Assembly: GCA_023386265.1 (NCBI GenBank) | Contig: JAEWKA010000002.1 | Coordinates: forward strand, 372,001 to 436,000 | Length of the DNA: 64,000 nucleotides | Direction: 5' to 3' | Source: Bacillota bacterium | GTDB lineage: Bacteria; Bacillota; Clostridia; Oscillospirales; Oscillospiraceae | Shown: positions 43,845-52,323 of the stretch, piece after piece | How positions within the stretch are numbered: position 1 is the stretch's first letter | Layout of the letters: each line of letters begins with the position of its first letter | Program-made: the position numbers and the translations under genes | The notes under the pieces: model-generated | Seen by the model: the letters and a program-made list of their open reading frames with translations, nothing else | Told to the model about the DNA's origin: nothing | The model's database searches: none

Positions 43845-45272
43845 TCATCTTCTGACGGTCAGAAGCTCTGAGCCCTTGCCGAATTTGGTGACGGACTCTC
43901 TGGGGATTTCAAGCTCCCTTTCGAGTATCTCCAGAATGCGGGTCGTGCAGAAGCCCGACTGACAGCGCCCCATTCCCGCGCGGGTTCGACGTTTTATTCC
44001 GTCGAGCGTCGTGGCCCCAAGCAGGCGGCGTATCGCATCGACTATCTCCGCTTCCGTGACTGTTTCACAGCGGCAGACAACTCTGCCGTAGGCAGGATTC
44101 TCGGCGATATAACGAGAACGTTCCTCGTTATCCATCTCCCTGAATTTCGGGATGCCGTGCCGTATCGGATTGAAAGACGGATTTGGCTCCGCAGAAAACT
44201 TTTTTGCAAGTAACTCCGCCACCCATTCGCCGATTGCAGGAGCGCTGGACAGTCCCGGAGATTCTATGCCAGCGGTATTAATGAAGCCCGCTGCGTCCGG
44301 CGCTTCGCCGATTTCAAAATCATCCGTTTCGAGGTGCGCACGCAGACCTGCGAAAGATGTGATTATCTGTCTCTCCGGCAGGGCGCCGACGGACAGCGCC
44401 GCAGTTTTCAATATGTATTCCAGTCCCTCGCGTGAGGTTTCAGTTTCGTCTTTTCCGTCTACGTCAACAGCGTTCGGTCCGACGAGCAGGTTTCCGTCCG
44501 CCGTTGTCGTCACCAGTACGCCCTTGCCCATCGCTGTAGGCGTCTGGAATATTGTGAGCGGGGCAAGCTCCTCCGCCGCATGATCGAAAAGGCAGTATTC
44601 ACCCTTTCTCGGTATAATCTCAAGCTTTCTTGCGCTCACCATGTTGTTTATTGCGTCTGCATAAAGCCCAGCGGCGTTGACGACTGTCCTTGTTTCGAGC
44701 GTTTCACCCGAGCTAAGCGTCAGCTTATAGCCGTTTTCAATGCGGTTTATCCCTAAAACAGGAGAATTAAAGCGGAAGCGAACGCCATTATTAAAGGCGT
44801 TCTCCGCGAATGCCAGTGTGAGCTCATAGGGGCAGACGATGGCGGCGGTTTCCGCGTATAGTGCGGCGACGACCTTTTCGGAAAGACGAGGGCACTTTTC
44901 GAGCGCCTGTTCGCGGCTTAATATCTCAAGACCCTCAATTCCATTTTGCTTTCCGTTTTCGAGCAGTTTTTCAAGACGGGGGGCGTCCTCCTCAGAAAAG
45001 CTCACGACAAGAGAGCCGTTACGTCTGTAAGGCACATCGAGCTCTCGGGCGAGACTCGGAAACATAGCGCTGCCCCTTGCATTGAATTTTGCCTTAAGCG
45101 ACCCAGGAACAGCATCGTAGCCCGCATGGACTATGCCGCTGTTCGCCTTTGAGGTGCCTTCGGCGACGTCTGCTTCCTTCTCGAGAACAATGACATCGAG
45201 CCTGTAGCGCGAGAGCTCTCTCGCAATGGCGCAGCCTATTACGCCCGCGCCGATAATAACAACATCTGTCAT
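43845..45272 (-). CDS. FAD-dependent glycerol-3-phosphate dehydrogenase with BFD-like [2Fe-2S] domain
   Basis: 475 residues. FAD site VVIIGAGVIGCAIARELSRY at residue 4 onward, DAO fold with KANSGIVHAGYD, VVNAAGLYAD and TSFAGLRAH, then a C-terminal BFD-like Fe-S domain (VCRCETVTEAEIVDAI, and RTRAGMGRCQSGFCTTRI, about 400-450). It oxidises sn-glycerol-3-phosphate to dihydroxyacetone phosphate, as GlpA does. First structural gene of the glycerol operon, behind a leader terminator. ATG 45272 with AAGGTGG upstream is preferred to the start at 45332. Confidence 0.9.
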   Translation of the reverse strand: MTDVVIIGAGVIGCAIARELSRYRLDVIVLEKEADVAEGTSKANSGIVHAGYDAVPGSLKAKFNARGSAMFPSLARELDVPYRRNGSLVVSFSEEDAPRLEKLLENGKQNGIEGLEILSREQALEKCPRLSEKVVAALYAETAAIVCPYELTLAFAENAFNNGVRFRFNSPVLGINRIENGYKLTLSSGETLETRTVVNAAGLYADAINNMVSARKLEIIPRKGEYCLFDHAAEELAPLTIFQTPTAMGKGVLVTTTADGNLLVGPNAVDVDGKDETETSREGLEYILKTAALSVGALPERQIITSFAGLRAHLETDDFEIGEAPDAAGFINTAGIESPGLSSAPAIGEWVAELLAKKFSAEPNPSFNPIRHGIPKFREMDNEERSRYIAENPAYGRVVCRCETVTEAEIVDAIRRLLGATTLDGIKRRTRAGMGRCQSGFCTTRILEILERELEIPRESVTKFGKGSELLTVRR

Positions 45273-45349
45273 TTTATGCCCACCTTCCCTTATCGCTTCC
45301 GTTGGATACAGAAGCAGCGTTTTGCCCAGCAAAAACCTTCTGAAGACGC

Positions 45350-45401
45350 AAAAAAAGCCATGACCGCAAAAGCCCTTAAAAGGCTTCTAACAAGTCAGGC
45401 T
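45350..45401 (-). promoter_or_regulatory. Leader terminator, probable GlpP antitermination target
   Basis: On the minus strand AGCCTGAC (45401-45394) pairs with GTCATGGCT (45364-45356, one bulged base) around an inner AAGCC/GGGCTT hairpin, and is followed by seven T (45356-45350). It lies between the promoter at about 45450 and the G3P dehydrogenase start, and glpP is the adjacent upstream gene. Confidence 0.7.
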
Positions 45402-45438
45402 CTCAAATCTCTGCCGCGACTATATTATTTATGGTATC

Positions 45439-45467
45439 ATCTTATCATAGATATCGACATATAGCAA
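45439..45467 (-). promoter_or_regulatory. Promoter of the glycerol operon
   Basis: TTGCTA (45467-45462), 17 bp, TAAGAT (45444-45439) on the minus strand. Transcription would start near 45432 and read through the leader terminator. Confidence 0.6.
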
Positions 45468-45514
45468 GCAATAATTCCGAAGCGCTCAGGGCTTGGAATG
45501 AAATCGCGAAATCG

Positions 45515-46078
45515 TCATAATTCCCAAAGTTCTTCCTTGCTCGTGGAAATGGCAAGAGCGCCGTATGACAGTGATTCCATTACCTGCTCTTTGTTAATGA
45601 TGAGCCCTCCGGCAATTACGGGAATCGTTATCCGGCGTTCCATCTCATTAATCAGACGGCAGGCAATACCCGGCATGATTTCGACCGCGTCGGGGTTTGT
45701 CTCAAGGATGTTCTTGATGCCGCTCTGGAGTGAAAGGGAGTCCAGCAGGAAGACACGAAGTATGGTCTGCAAATGCAGTTGTTTTGCAAATTTGATGATG
45801 TAAGGCCTGGTGGACACTATGCCTGCAGGAGAAGCAAAGCGTTTTATAAATTCAATGCCCGCCATATCGCCGCGAAGACCCTCGATCATATCCGCGTGGA
45901 CAAAGACCGTTTTGGAGGCTTCATGCAGCCTGTTGCAGATTCTTGGCACAGTCAGGATGCTGCCGTAAAGCACGAAAACAATCTTGACGCGGCTCAAAGC
46001 CGATTTTTGAAGCTCATCATCGTTCCTGACCGCCGCGATAACAGGGTTTTCTATTAAAATGTCGCTTAAACTGGACAA
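45515..46078 (-). CDS. glpP: Glycerol-3-phosphate-responsive antiterminator GlpP
   Basis: 187 residues from TTG 46078, which has GAAGGT upstream. Upstream in-frame codons to 46174 look like leader rather than protein. GlpP family: NPVIAAVRNDDELQKSALSRVKIVFVLYGSIL, KTVFVHADMIEGLRGDMAGIEFI, SPAGIVSTRPYII, DAVEIMPGIACRLI, PVIAGGLIINKEQV, forming a TIM-barrel-like RNA-binding regulator. With glycerol-3-phosphate bound it prevents premature termination in the glp mRNA leader. The operon it would control lies immediately downstream. Confidence 0.92.
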   Translation of the reverse strand: MSSLSDILIENPVIAAVRNDDELQKSALSRVKIVFVLYGSILTVPRICNRLHEASKTVFVHADMIEGLRGDMAGIEFIKRFASPAGIVSTRPYIIKFAKQLHLQTILRVFLLDSLSLQSGIKNILETNPDAVEIMPGIACRLINEMERRITIPVIAGGLIINKEQVMESLSYGALAISTSKEELWEL

Positions 46079-46217
46079 TTCAATACCTTCTTTCGGACTA
46101 GGTCTTTTAATATTATAACACAAGTTTTGTATGAGTGCCAACATATTCCCAATCAAGTTGACTTCTGCATACAATGAGTTATGCGAGCGAAAGGCTTATT
46201 AAGGAGCGTGATATCAA

Positions 46218-47495
46218 TTGATTATTTATGTCGTAAAACCGGGCGACAGTATATATAAAATATCTCGGGAATACGGAGTGCCGATAAATACCATTATTGC
46301 CGCTAACGGGCTTCCGAACGCCAACAATCTTGTAGTCGGGCAGGCCATCGTAATCCCCGGAAATTTTTTTAACCATACTGTGAAGCGTGGAGAGTCGATG
46401 TACTCTATAGCGCAGTACTATGGAATTCCGCTGCGAGCTTTACTTGATTCTAATAGCGGGATAAATCCGAATCGGCTGCAGCCCGGGCAAACCATAGTCA
46501 TCCCTCTTCCACCGCAAAAGGGGAGGGCAATATATGTTAATGGCTATGTGTTCCCCAGCGTTACTAATGATGTTTTGCAAAGTACACTGCCGTATCTAAC
46601 GTATCTTAGCATATTCAGCTACCAGGTCAGAGCAAACGGAACCCTCAAGGGCATAGACGACGCAGGCCCGATACGGATTTCGAGAGCGGCCGGCACGGCA
46701 CCGCTGATGGTGATAACGAATATAGAAGAGGGTTCTGGCTTCAGCAGTGAAATCGCACATGAAATCCTGACGAATGCTCAGGCGCAGGAAACCCTTATCG
46801 GAAATATCCTCGGCGTTATGGAGGGGAACAATTATTACGGACTGAGTATCGATTTTGAATATCTCTTCCCCGAGGACAGACAAAACTTTATCAATTTCAT
46901 CGGCAGAGTTGTGAACACACTGCGGCCCATGGGATATAAGGTTATGGTCGCTCTGGCTCCGAAAATCAGTGCCGACCAGAAGGGACTTCTTTATGAGGCA
47001 CATGACTATCCCGCGATTGGCGCTCTTGCCGATTTTGTAATACTGATGACATATGAGTGGGGTTATCTGAGAGGTCCCGCAGAAGCGGTAGCTCCCATCA
47101 ATAAAGTGCGGCAAGTGCTCGATTACGCTGTCAGCGAGATTCCAAGCGAAAAGATTATGATGGGCATGCCGAATTATGGCTATGACTGGACGCTTCCGTT
47201 TGTAAAAGGCTCAGCGGCAAGAATACTCACTAATTACGGCGCTGTTATGCTGGCGCAGAGAGTCGGCGCGAGAATACAGTATGACTATACTGCTCAGGCA
47301 CCGTATTTCAATTACTACGACAGCGAGCGGAGAAGGCACGAGGTCTGGTTCGACGACGCCAGAAGCTATTATGCCAGACTGGGACTTGTGGACGAATACG
47401 GTCTGGCCGGAGTCAGTTACTGGACGACGAACAATTACTTCGCTCCGAATTGGCGTGTGCTTGACTCAATGTACAGTGTCAGAAAAGTAATCTAA
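46218..47495 (+). CDS. LysM-GH18 spore-cortex/peptidoglycan hydrolase (YaaH/SleL-like)
   Basis: 425 residues, no signal peptide, as in spore YaaH/SleL. Two LysM repeats (about 3-47, VKPGDSIYKISREYGVPINTIIAANGL, and about 52-96) and a GH18 domain (about 100-425) with catalytic-type GLSIDFEYLFPEDR (Glu is the acid), APKISADQ, ILMTYEWGYLRGPAEAVAP and GVSYWTTNNYFAPNW. It is likely an N-acetylglucosaminidase acting on cortex during germination. Start TTG 46218 with AAGGAG 9 bp upstream. Divergent from glpP. Confidence 0.9.
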   Translation: MIIYVVKPGDSIYKISREYGVPINTIIAANGLPNANNLVVGQAIVIPGNFFNHTVKRGESMYSIAQYYGIPLRALLDSNSGINPNRLQPGQTIVIPLPPQKGRAIYVNGYVFPSVTNDVLQSTLPYLTYLSIFSYQVRANGTLKGIDDAGPIRISRAAGTAPLMVITNIEEGSGFSSEIAHEILTNAQAQETLIGNILGVMEGNNYYGLSIDFEYLFPEDRQNFINFIGRVVNTLRPMGYKVMVALAPKISADQKGLLYEAHDYPAIGALADFVILMTYEWGYLRGPAEAVAPINKVRQVLDYAVSEIPSEKIMMGMPNYGYDWTLPFVKGSAARILTNYGAVMLAQRVGARIQYDYTAQAPYFNYYDSERRRHEVWFDDARSYYARLGLVDEYGLAGVSYWTTNNYFAPNWRVLDSMYSVRKVI

Positions 47496-47521
47496 GGCTT
47501 ATTGGAAGCAATGCTAAATAA

Positions 47522-47563
47522 TAAAAGCACGGGGACGGACAATTTGCCGTCCCCGTGCTTTTA
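47522..47563. terminator. Bidirectional terminator
   Basis: Perfect 17-bp arms (47522-47538 and 47547-47563) with an 8-base loop between the convergent YaaH-like and DUF2804 genes. Confidence 0.88.
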
Positions 47564-47578
47564 ATGCGAACGTTTATA

Positions 47579-48619
47579 TCACCAAAGCGTGTTGTGTTCT
47601 TCGGCACAGCCATTGAGATGGTCAATTTCAATCTTTTCTCCGTCCGCGGTTGTTATGTTTCCGGTGAAATAACCTATCATCTGGTGCATCTCGGATTTGA
47701 CAAGAACAAGATTCGTGTTGGCAATTCTCTCGTAAAGAGGAGTGAAGACAAGGTTGACACTATCAGAAGCCGTTTTGAGCTTCCACGGATTCATGATATT
47801 TTTGAGGTCGTATTCGTAAGCGACATCCTCGCTGATTTTGGTCAGTTTTCCGTCGACATAGAGGGCGTTCTCGGTCATTCCGGTGCCGTCCGTCCACTTT
47901 GCACCGAGGTTAAGCCCGATTCTTCTGCCGTTAACCATGCCGGACGCAGTGCCCCAGTTCCATGAGATTCTGCGTGGCCATATACCGCGCCCGAAATCCA
48001 AACCCGAAAATGTGCTGTCGGGCTTGAAACTGTATTTATAGTCGCCAACGCGGAGGCTCCCGCTTGTGGGCAGGGCCGCCTGCTTTGAAGTGAACTGAAA
48101 GGTCTTGCTGTTCCAAGGGATGACTACGTTGAGCGTCTCATTTCCCGTAGGAGCAGCAACAAGAATGTCGGCTTCCAATGTATAACCGCCGAAATCCTCG
48201 CTTTTTACTATCATATGGGTGCTGCCGTTTTCATCCAGGAAGCTCACGTCCATGCCCGAGCTTTTGAAAGTAACAGTCTCGTTTACGTTAACAGGAATAT
48301 TGCAGCCTTTTGCAAAGGGGACGGTTATATTCTTTTCAATAAATTTCATGGTTTTCAAATCCAGAAAATAAACGAACACCATTCCGGCGTAGTCGAGACT
48401 GGATATTGTGGCGGAAAACAGGCACTCGTCGTTCATCGTATACCAGTAATTCCACTTTTTCTTTCTCGGCCATCTTCCCGAAAGATTGCAGTTGATGAGA
48501 GCCTTTCTTGACCAGCCGATACAATCCCTGTTCAGGTCTCCTTTGTCGGTGCAAAGATTGACTGGAGCTATGATCTCTTTCTCACTGTATATATTTTGTT
48601 TTGTCAAAATATTACACAT
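47579..48619 (-). CDS. DUF2804 family protein
   Basis: 346 residues, beta-rich and soluble. DUF2804 features include GWSRKALINCNLSGRWPRKKKWNYWYTMN near residue 35, FGRGIWPRRISWNWGTASG (about 215) and a C-terminal YFTGNITTADGEKIEIDHLNGCAEEH. Family function unknown. The fold resembles lipocalin-like or carbohydrate/lipid-binding proteins. ATG 48619 directly follows AAAGG, so the true start could be the in-frame TTG 48607. Confidence 0.8.
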   Translation of the reverse strand: MCNILTKQNIYSEKEIIAPVNLCTDKGDLNRDCIGWSRKALINCNLSGRWPRKKKWNYWYTMNDECLFSATISSLDYAGMVFVYFLDLKTMKFIEKNITVPFAKGCNIPVNVNETVTFKSSGMDVSFLDENGSTHMIVKSEDFGGYTLEADILVAAPTGNETLNVVIPWNSKTFQFTSKQAALPTSGSLRVGDYKYSFKPDSTFSGLDFGRGIWPRRISWNWGTASGMVNGRRIGLNLGAKWTDGTGMTENALYVDGKLTKISEDVAYEYDLKNIMNPWKLKTASDSVNLVFTPLYERIANTNLVLVKSEMHQMIGYFTGNITTADGEKIEIDHLNGCAEEHNTLW

Positions 48620-48752
48620 CCTTTCAAAGTGGCTGGGAAATATATATGCATATTGAGCAGATATATATTAAAAGTATAAAATATTGTACTTTTAATGTCA
48701 AGATGTGGAAACGCCAAGATTCTGAGGCTAAGATTGGAAGATTAGTTTAAAG

Positions 48753-48784
48753 CACGCCGAGGATGAGTATTCATCCTCGGCGTG
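48753..48784 (-). terminator. Terminator of the CoA-transferase gene
   Basis: Perfect 14-bp arms (48753-48766 and 48771-48784) with a 4-base loop, downstream of the CoA-transferase stop on the minus strand. Confidence 0.8.
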
Positions 48785-48807
48785 ACTACTTATTTATTTG
48801 CAGAACT

Positions 48808-50136
48808 CTATTTGTTCGATCTGCGCCAGATATGCTGCGTTTCGGCGGCACGAATCAGCTCCTCACGATAATCGGGGTGGGCAATCGAGATTAGAAGCTC
48901 CGCTCTCTCCCAGGTTGAACGCCCAACGAGGTTCACGGCGCCGTATTCCGTTACTAAGAAATAGGTCTGGCTGCGCGGGGAGGTCACGATATCCCCGTTG
49001 AAGGTGGGCACGATACGAGATTTGCGGACGCCCTCATGGTTTGTATAGGTGGATTTCATGCAGATGAAGGCCTTGCCGCCCTTGCTCATCGCGGCGCCCG
49101 TAAGGTAATCGAGCTGGCCGCCTGTGCCGCTGATGTGACGAGTCCCGTCGCTCTCCGCGCAGACCTGTCCGTAAAGATCGGCGGAAATGCAGCTGTTGAT
49201 GGAGATCATATCGTCGATGCTGCCGATGATCTCAGGAGAATTCACATATTCAAGCGGGCAGGCGTGCAGGCTGGGATTCTCATTCAGCCAATCGTAAAGA
49301 GCCTGACTGCCAAGGGCAATGCCGAAAACACCCTTGTCACGCTGAAGGCTGCTCTTGCGGTTCGTTAGAACGCCTGAATTATACAGATCAAGATATGCCT
49401 CACAGCAAAGCTCCGTATGCATACCAAGGTCTTTTATTCCGCTGTCGCAAATCAATCTGCCCACCGCGTTGGGAGTGCCGCCTATGCCTAGCTGAAGAGC
49501 AGAACCGTTCTTGATAAACGGGACAATATTTTCGGCTATTTTCGTATCTTCCGGTTTGGGCTCCACCATTTTCAGCTCTGGCAGCGGTCCATGTTCGCCT
49601 TCAACAACCATGTCGACTTCAGAAATGTGGATGACCTCGTCAAAGCCGTGTACTATGGGCAGCTTTTCATTCACTTCAAGGATGATGACATCCGCTTTAT
49701 CAAGAATTCCACGCGCAATTCCGGTGGAGGTCGAAAGGTTAAAAAATCCATGCTTATCCATTGGCGCAACGCTCAGCATAGCTACGTTGACGTCAAGAAA
49801 GTGGCGGTAATACGGCACGACGTTTCGGAAAATCATGGGAATATAGTAGCAGAGCCCGCGATCCGCGAGCTTGCGCTCGTAAGCGGAACAATGCCAGCTG
49901 TGATAGGTGAAATGAGACTGTTCAAGGTCGCATTCCACACACTGTATGGGGCCAAAGAGCAGATTGCCGCGAATTTTAACGTCCGTCAGCTCATCTCTCC
50001 GCTTGGCCAGAGCCTCATCCAGAAGAACAGGCATGCCAAGCGCGGTGAAATAGTCCACCCAGTCCCCGCTTTTCACGGTTTTAACAGCTTCTTCCGGTGT
50101 GCGGAGCTTCGATTTGTATTCAGAAAGATAATCCAT
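48808..50136 (-). CDS. Acetyl-CoA hydrolase/transferase family CoA-transferase (butyryl- or 4-hydroxybutyryl-CoA:acetate type)
   Basis: 442 residues, the length of butyryl-CoA:acetate and 4-hydroxybutyrate CoA-transferases. Conserved: SVAPMDKHGFFNLSTS, LQLGIGGTPNAVGRLI, the catalytic-Glu region MHTELCCEAYLDLY (about 240), and the C-terminal SPRSQTYFLVTEYGAVNLVGRSTWERAELLISIAHPDYRE. It moves CoA from an acyl-CoA to acetate, forming acetyl-CoA and the free acid (butyrate or 4-hydroxybutyrate). Active-site preference cannot be set by eye. AAGGGG precedes ATG 50136. Transcribed alone. Confidence 0.9.
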   Translation of the reverse strand: MDYLSEYKSKLRTPEEAVKTVKSGDWVDYFTALGMPVLLDEALAKRRDELTDVKIRGNLLFGPIQCVECDLEQSHFTYHSWHCSAYERKLADRGLCYYIPMIFRNVVPYYRHFLDVNVAMLSVAPMDKHGFFNLSTSTGIARGILDKADVIILEVNEKLPIVHGFDEVIHISEVDMVVEGEHGPLPELKMVEPKPEDTKIAENIVPFIKNGSALQLGIGGTPNAVGRLICDSGIKDLGMHTELCCEAYLDLYNSGVLTNRKSSLQRDKGVFGIALGSQALYDWLNENPSLHACPLEYVNSPEIIGSIDDMISINSCISADLYGQVCAESDGTRHISGTGGQLDYLTGAAMSKGGKAFICMKSTYTNHEGVRKSRIVPTFNGDIVTSPRSQTYFLVTEYGAVNLVGRSTWERAELLISIAHPDYREELIRAAETQHIWRRSNK

Positions 50137-50380
50137 GTCTATCCCCTTAAGTTGAAATCAAACGTCTTTGCGCACGTATAACATATGAAAAATATCAGAA
50201 CTTAACCATTATTAAAGATACTCCAACTAAGCCTTTCCGTCAATGAACCAAGGTAACGAAAATCATGGCGCTTTCTTTATCCTTTTGACAGTGAGCGTTT
50301 TTCGATGTTAGAAAATGGATCTTAAGCCACATACGCTGATTCCGCGAAAGCATAAAAGAAAGACACCCTTTTAGGAGCGT

Positions 50381-50412
50381 TCACACAGGGATTTATGAAA
50401 AAACTTGTGTGA
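50381..50412. repeat. Subterminal dyad at the element's left end
   Basis: TCACACA (50382-50388) and TGTGTGA (50406-50412) are exact reverse complements near the proposed left end. The gap 50137-50490 holds no gene apart from this and the adjacent terminator. Confidence 0.45.
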
Positions 50413-50433
50413 CAGCTTCAAGCGGGGCAAAAA

Positions 50434-50485
50434 GAGGCCAGCCATGTTCAAGCGTAATTGCTTGCCCATGGCTGGTCTTTTTTTT
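50434..50485. terminator. Bidirectional terminator at the element's left end
   Basis: GGCCAGCCATG (50436-50446) pairs with CATGGCTGGTC (50467-50477, one G-T pair). Eight T follow on the plus strand and a T-run follows on the minus strand. Confidence 0.75.
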
Positions 50486-50490
50486 ATGCC

Positions 50491-50907
50491 TTATTCAGCC
50501 TTTTGCGAACGGAATGCATCTTCAACCGCTTCCTCCATATCGAAAAATATTGTTCTGCTTTCTGCGTCGAAATATCCTGTGACCTTATAACGCAACTTTG
50601 GTTTGCAAGAGTCCTTCATAAGCGTTCTGACGGATTCTATGAAATTCTTATTACTGGTACTGAGCGTTGTGGTCTGTTCGCCCTTTGGCTTTGAGAACGG
50701 GGTGCTTTTCGCCTCGTTGCTCTTGCAGGCACGAACGGCAAACACTTTGTTTTCTGCACTAACGCAGTATTGCACATTCGCCGGATACCCCAAATCTTCT
50801 AATACCTTTTTTGTAAAGGTGATGTTGTTCTTATTTATGTAGATATCAGGTGTTGCGTTTACGGTCAGGTCGATGATGTCAAAATTGATGTTTTTAAAGT
50901 CTTTCAT
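50491..50907 (-). CDS. Hypothetical protein downstream of the serine recombinase
   Basis: 138 residues, soluble, no cysteine cluster or membrane span. Starts MKDFKNINFDIIDLTVNATPD and has a low-complexity centre (PFSKPKGEQTTTLSTSNK). I do not recognise a family. It starts 13 bp after the recombinase stop, so both are on one transcript. It is probably an accessory protein of the element, perhaps a recombination directionality or DNA-binding factor, but the sequence gives no direct sign of that. Confidence 0.6.
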   Translation of the reverse strand: MKDFKNINFDIIDLTVNATPDIYINKNNITFTKKVLEDLGYPANVQYCVSAENKVFAVRACKSNEAKSTPFSKPKGEQTTTLSTSNKNFIESVRTLMKDSCKPKLRYKVTGYFDAESRTIFFDMEEAVEDAFRSQKAE

Positions 50908-50920
50908 TATGGTATTCCTT

Positions 50921-52132
50921 TCATTGCGAGTCTTCTGACTCGTTAAGTGATTTTAATATGTTGATAAATTTATTGCGTTCTTCCTTGTTCCAAATGGGGT
51001 CTATCAGATAGAATCCACGCAGACGCCCGGATTTCACCCTTGCCACCACGAACTTATTAGGCATATCTTTGATTTTAGCATGATAACTGCTCCACTTTTT
51101 ATTAATGAGCAGATCCTGAGCTTTATCCCAGCTGCCCCGTTCAATGATGGCAGGATGGCAGTTCTCCCAACGGTACTGTATCAGTATGTTGTCATTTTTT
51201 GCGGATTTGTGCGTCAAGAAATCCTTTGTATAAGTTTTCTGATATAACACATCCCCGCAATACTTTTCGTTAGACAATATTCCCTTTATCGTACCTTGCC
51301 GCCAACACTCCATACCCTTTGGTGAAGTAAGCCCTTGTTGGGTCAGAGCATCGGCAATGTCCTGTGTTGAAGCACCTTCAAGAAAACTATCGTAAATATA
51401 GCGTACAATCTCCGCCTCCGCAGGTTCAATTTTGACCGCGCCAGCGTAATCACGATAATAACCGATGGTGTTCTGAACGGCAAATTTGTAGACACCTTCG
51501 TGCATCCTGTAGCGGATACCCGCTTTGATGGCTTCACTTTTTTGTTGTGACTCCAGTTCGGCAAGCGCCGATAGCATAGAAATCAACAGCTTATTCCGGC
51601 CGTCCGATGTGTCAATGCCCTCTGTCTCAAAGTTAACAGCAACAGGTGGGTTGAGGTCACTCAGTATACGGAGCGAAGTCAGTATGTCAACAATGTTTCT
51701 CCCAAATCGGCTGATGCTCTTTGTAAGTATCAAGTCGATTTTGCCATGCTGTGCGTCCTCAATCATCTCCTGAAACTCTTTGCGCTTTGCAACAGAAGTA
51801 CCTGAAATGCCTTCATCTTTGTAAATTCGTGCAAGTTCATACCGCGTATTGTTTTCTATTACTTCGGTAAAATGCTGAACCTGCATCTCAAAGCTGCCGA
51901 CCTGTGCTTCTTCTGCTGTGCTGACACGGCAATACGCTGCTACGCGCAGTTTTTTTGTAGATTGGTCTGATGTGTCCTGCTTTGTAGGCATTATGACAGT
52001 GACCTTGCGCTCGCCGTCGCGATTTTGCTGAATTGCATCTCGTAGCCGTTTTCGCTCAATTTCCTTGCTGTTAACCGTTTCACCTTTCTGCCGCGCTTTT
52101 TCAATACGGTCTGCATCTAACTTCTTTGCCAT
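50921..52132 (-). CDS. Serine recombinase (resolvase/invertase family)
   Basis: 403 residues. After a charged N-terminal extension (about 1-60) comes the resolvase domain: AAYCRVST (about 68, catalytic Ser), DEGISGTSVAKRKEFQEMIEDA, LTKSISRFGRN and LLISMLSALAELES. A Recombinase domain follows (about 215-320: NTIGYYRDYAGAVKIEPAEAEIVRYIYDSFLEGASTQDIADAL, and GILSNEKYCGDVLYQKTY) with a short tail and no zinc ribbon. It is shorter than, and unlike, the TnpX-type enzyme at the other end. The zinc-less tail suggests a degenerate or specialised large serine recombinase. Confidence 0.9.
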   Translation of the reverse strand: MAKKLDADRIEKARQKGETVNSKEIERKRLRDAIQQNRDGERKVTVIMPTKQDTSDQSTKKLRVAAYCRVSTAEEAQVGSFEMQVQHFTEVIENNTRYELARIYKDEGISGTSVAKRKEFQEMIEDAQHGKIDLILTKSISRFGRNIVDILTSLRILSDLNPPVAVNFETEGIDTSDGRNKLLISMLSALAELESQQKSEAIKAGIRYRMHEGVYKFAVQNTIGYYRDYAGAVKIEPAEAEIVRYIYDSFLEGASTQDIADALTQQGLTSPKGMECWRQGTIKGILSNEKYCGDVLYQKTYTKDFLTHKSAKNDNILIQYRWENCHPAIIERGSWDKAQDLLINKKWSSYHAKIKDMPNKFVVARVKSGRLRGFYLIDPIWNKEERNKFINILKSLNESEDSQ

Positions 52133-52210
52133 TCAGCCATCCTCTGCATTCATGTTTTTATGCATTTTCAAAATGAACGCCCTCCTCTCTATACAGAATG
52201 TGCAAATCAT
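52133..52210 (-). CDS. Possible 25-residue peptide preceding the recombinase
   Basis: A frame from ATG 52210 with AGGAGG about 10 bp upstream ends in TGA immediately before the recombinase ATG (stop and start adjacent). The peptide has two cysteines near the N-terminus (ICTFC) and a basic middle. An internal ATG 52168 has its own GGAGG. It may be a translated leader that couples recombinase translation, or a chance frame. Confidence 0.3.
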   Translation of the reverse strand: MICTFCIERRAFILKMHKNMNAEDG

Positions 52211-52240
52211 GGGCCTCACCTCCTTTCAGGAATTTTACGC

Positions 52241-52278
52241 AAAAACAGACCACACCGAGAAATTCCCAGTGTGGTCTG
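52241..52278 (-). terminator. Terminator after the nuclease-helicase gene
   Basis: On the minus strand CAGACCACAC (52278-52269) pairs with GTGTGGTCTG (52255-52246), followed by TTTTT (52245-52241). Confidence 0.75.
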
Positions 52279-52323
52279 CTTACCCCGATTATGTTGATCG
52301 GCATATACCCGCCAGTAATTGAT

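Noticed and set aside
43189..43962. 257-codon plus-strand frame antisense to the glycerol dehydrogenase genes
   Set aside because: Antisense to two well-supported FAD oxidoreductase genes, with no domain and no start signals.
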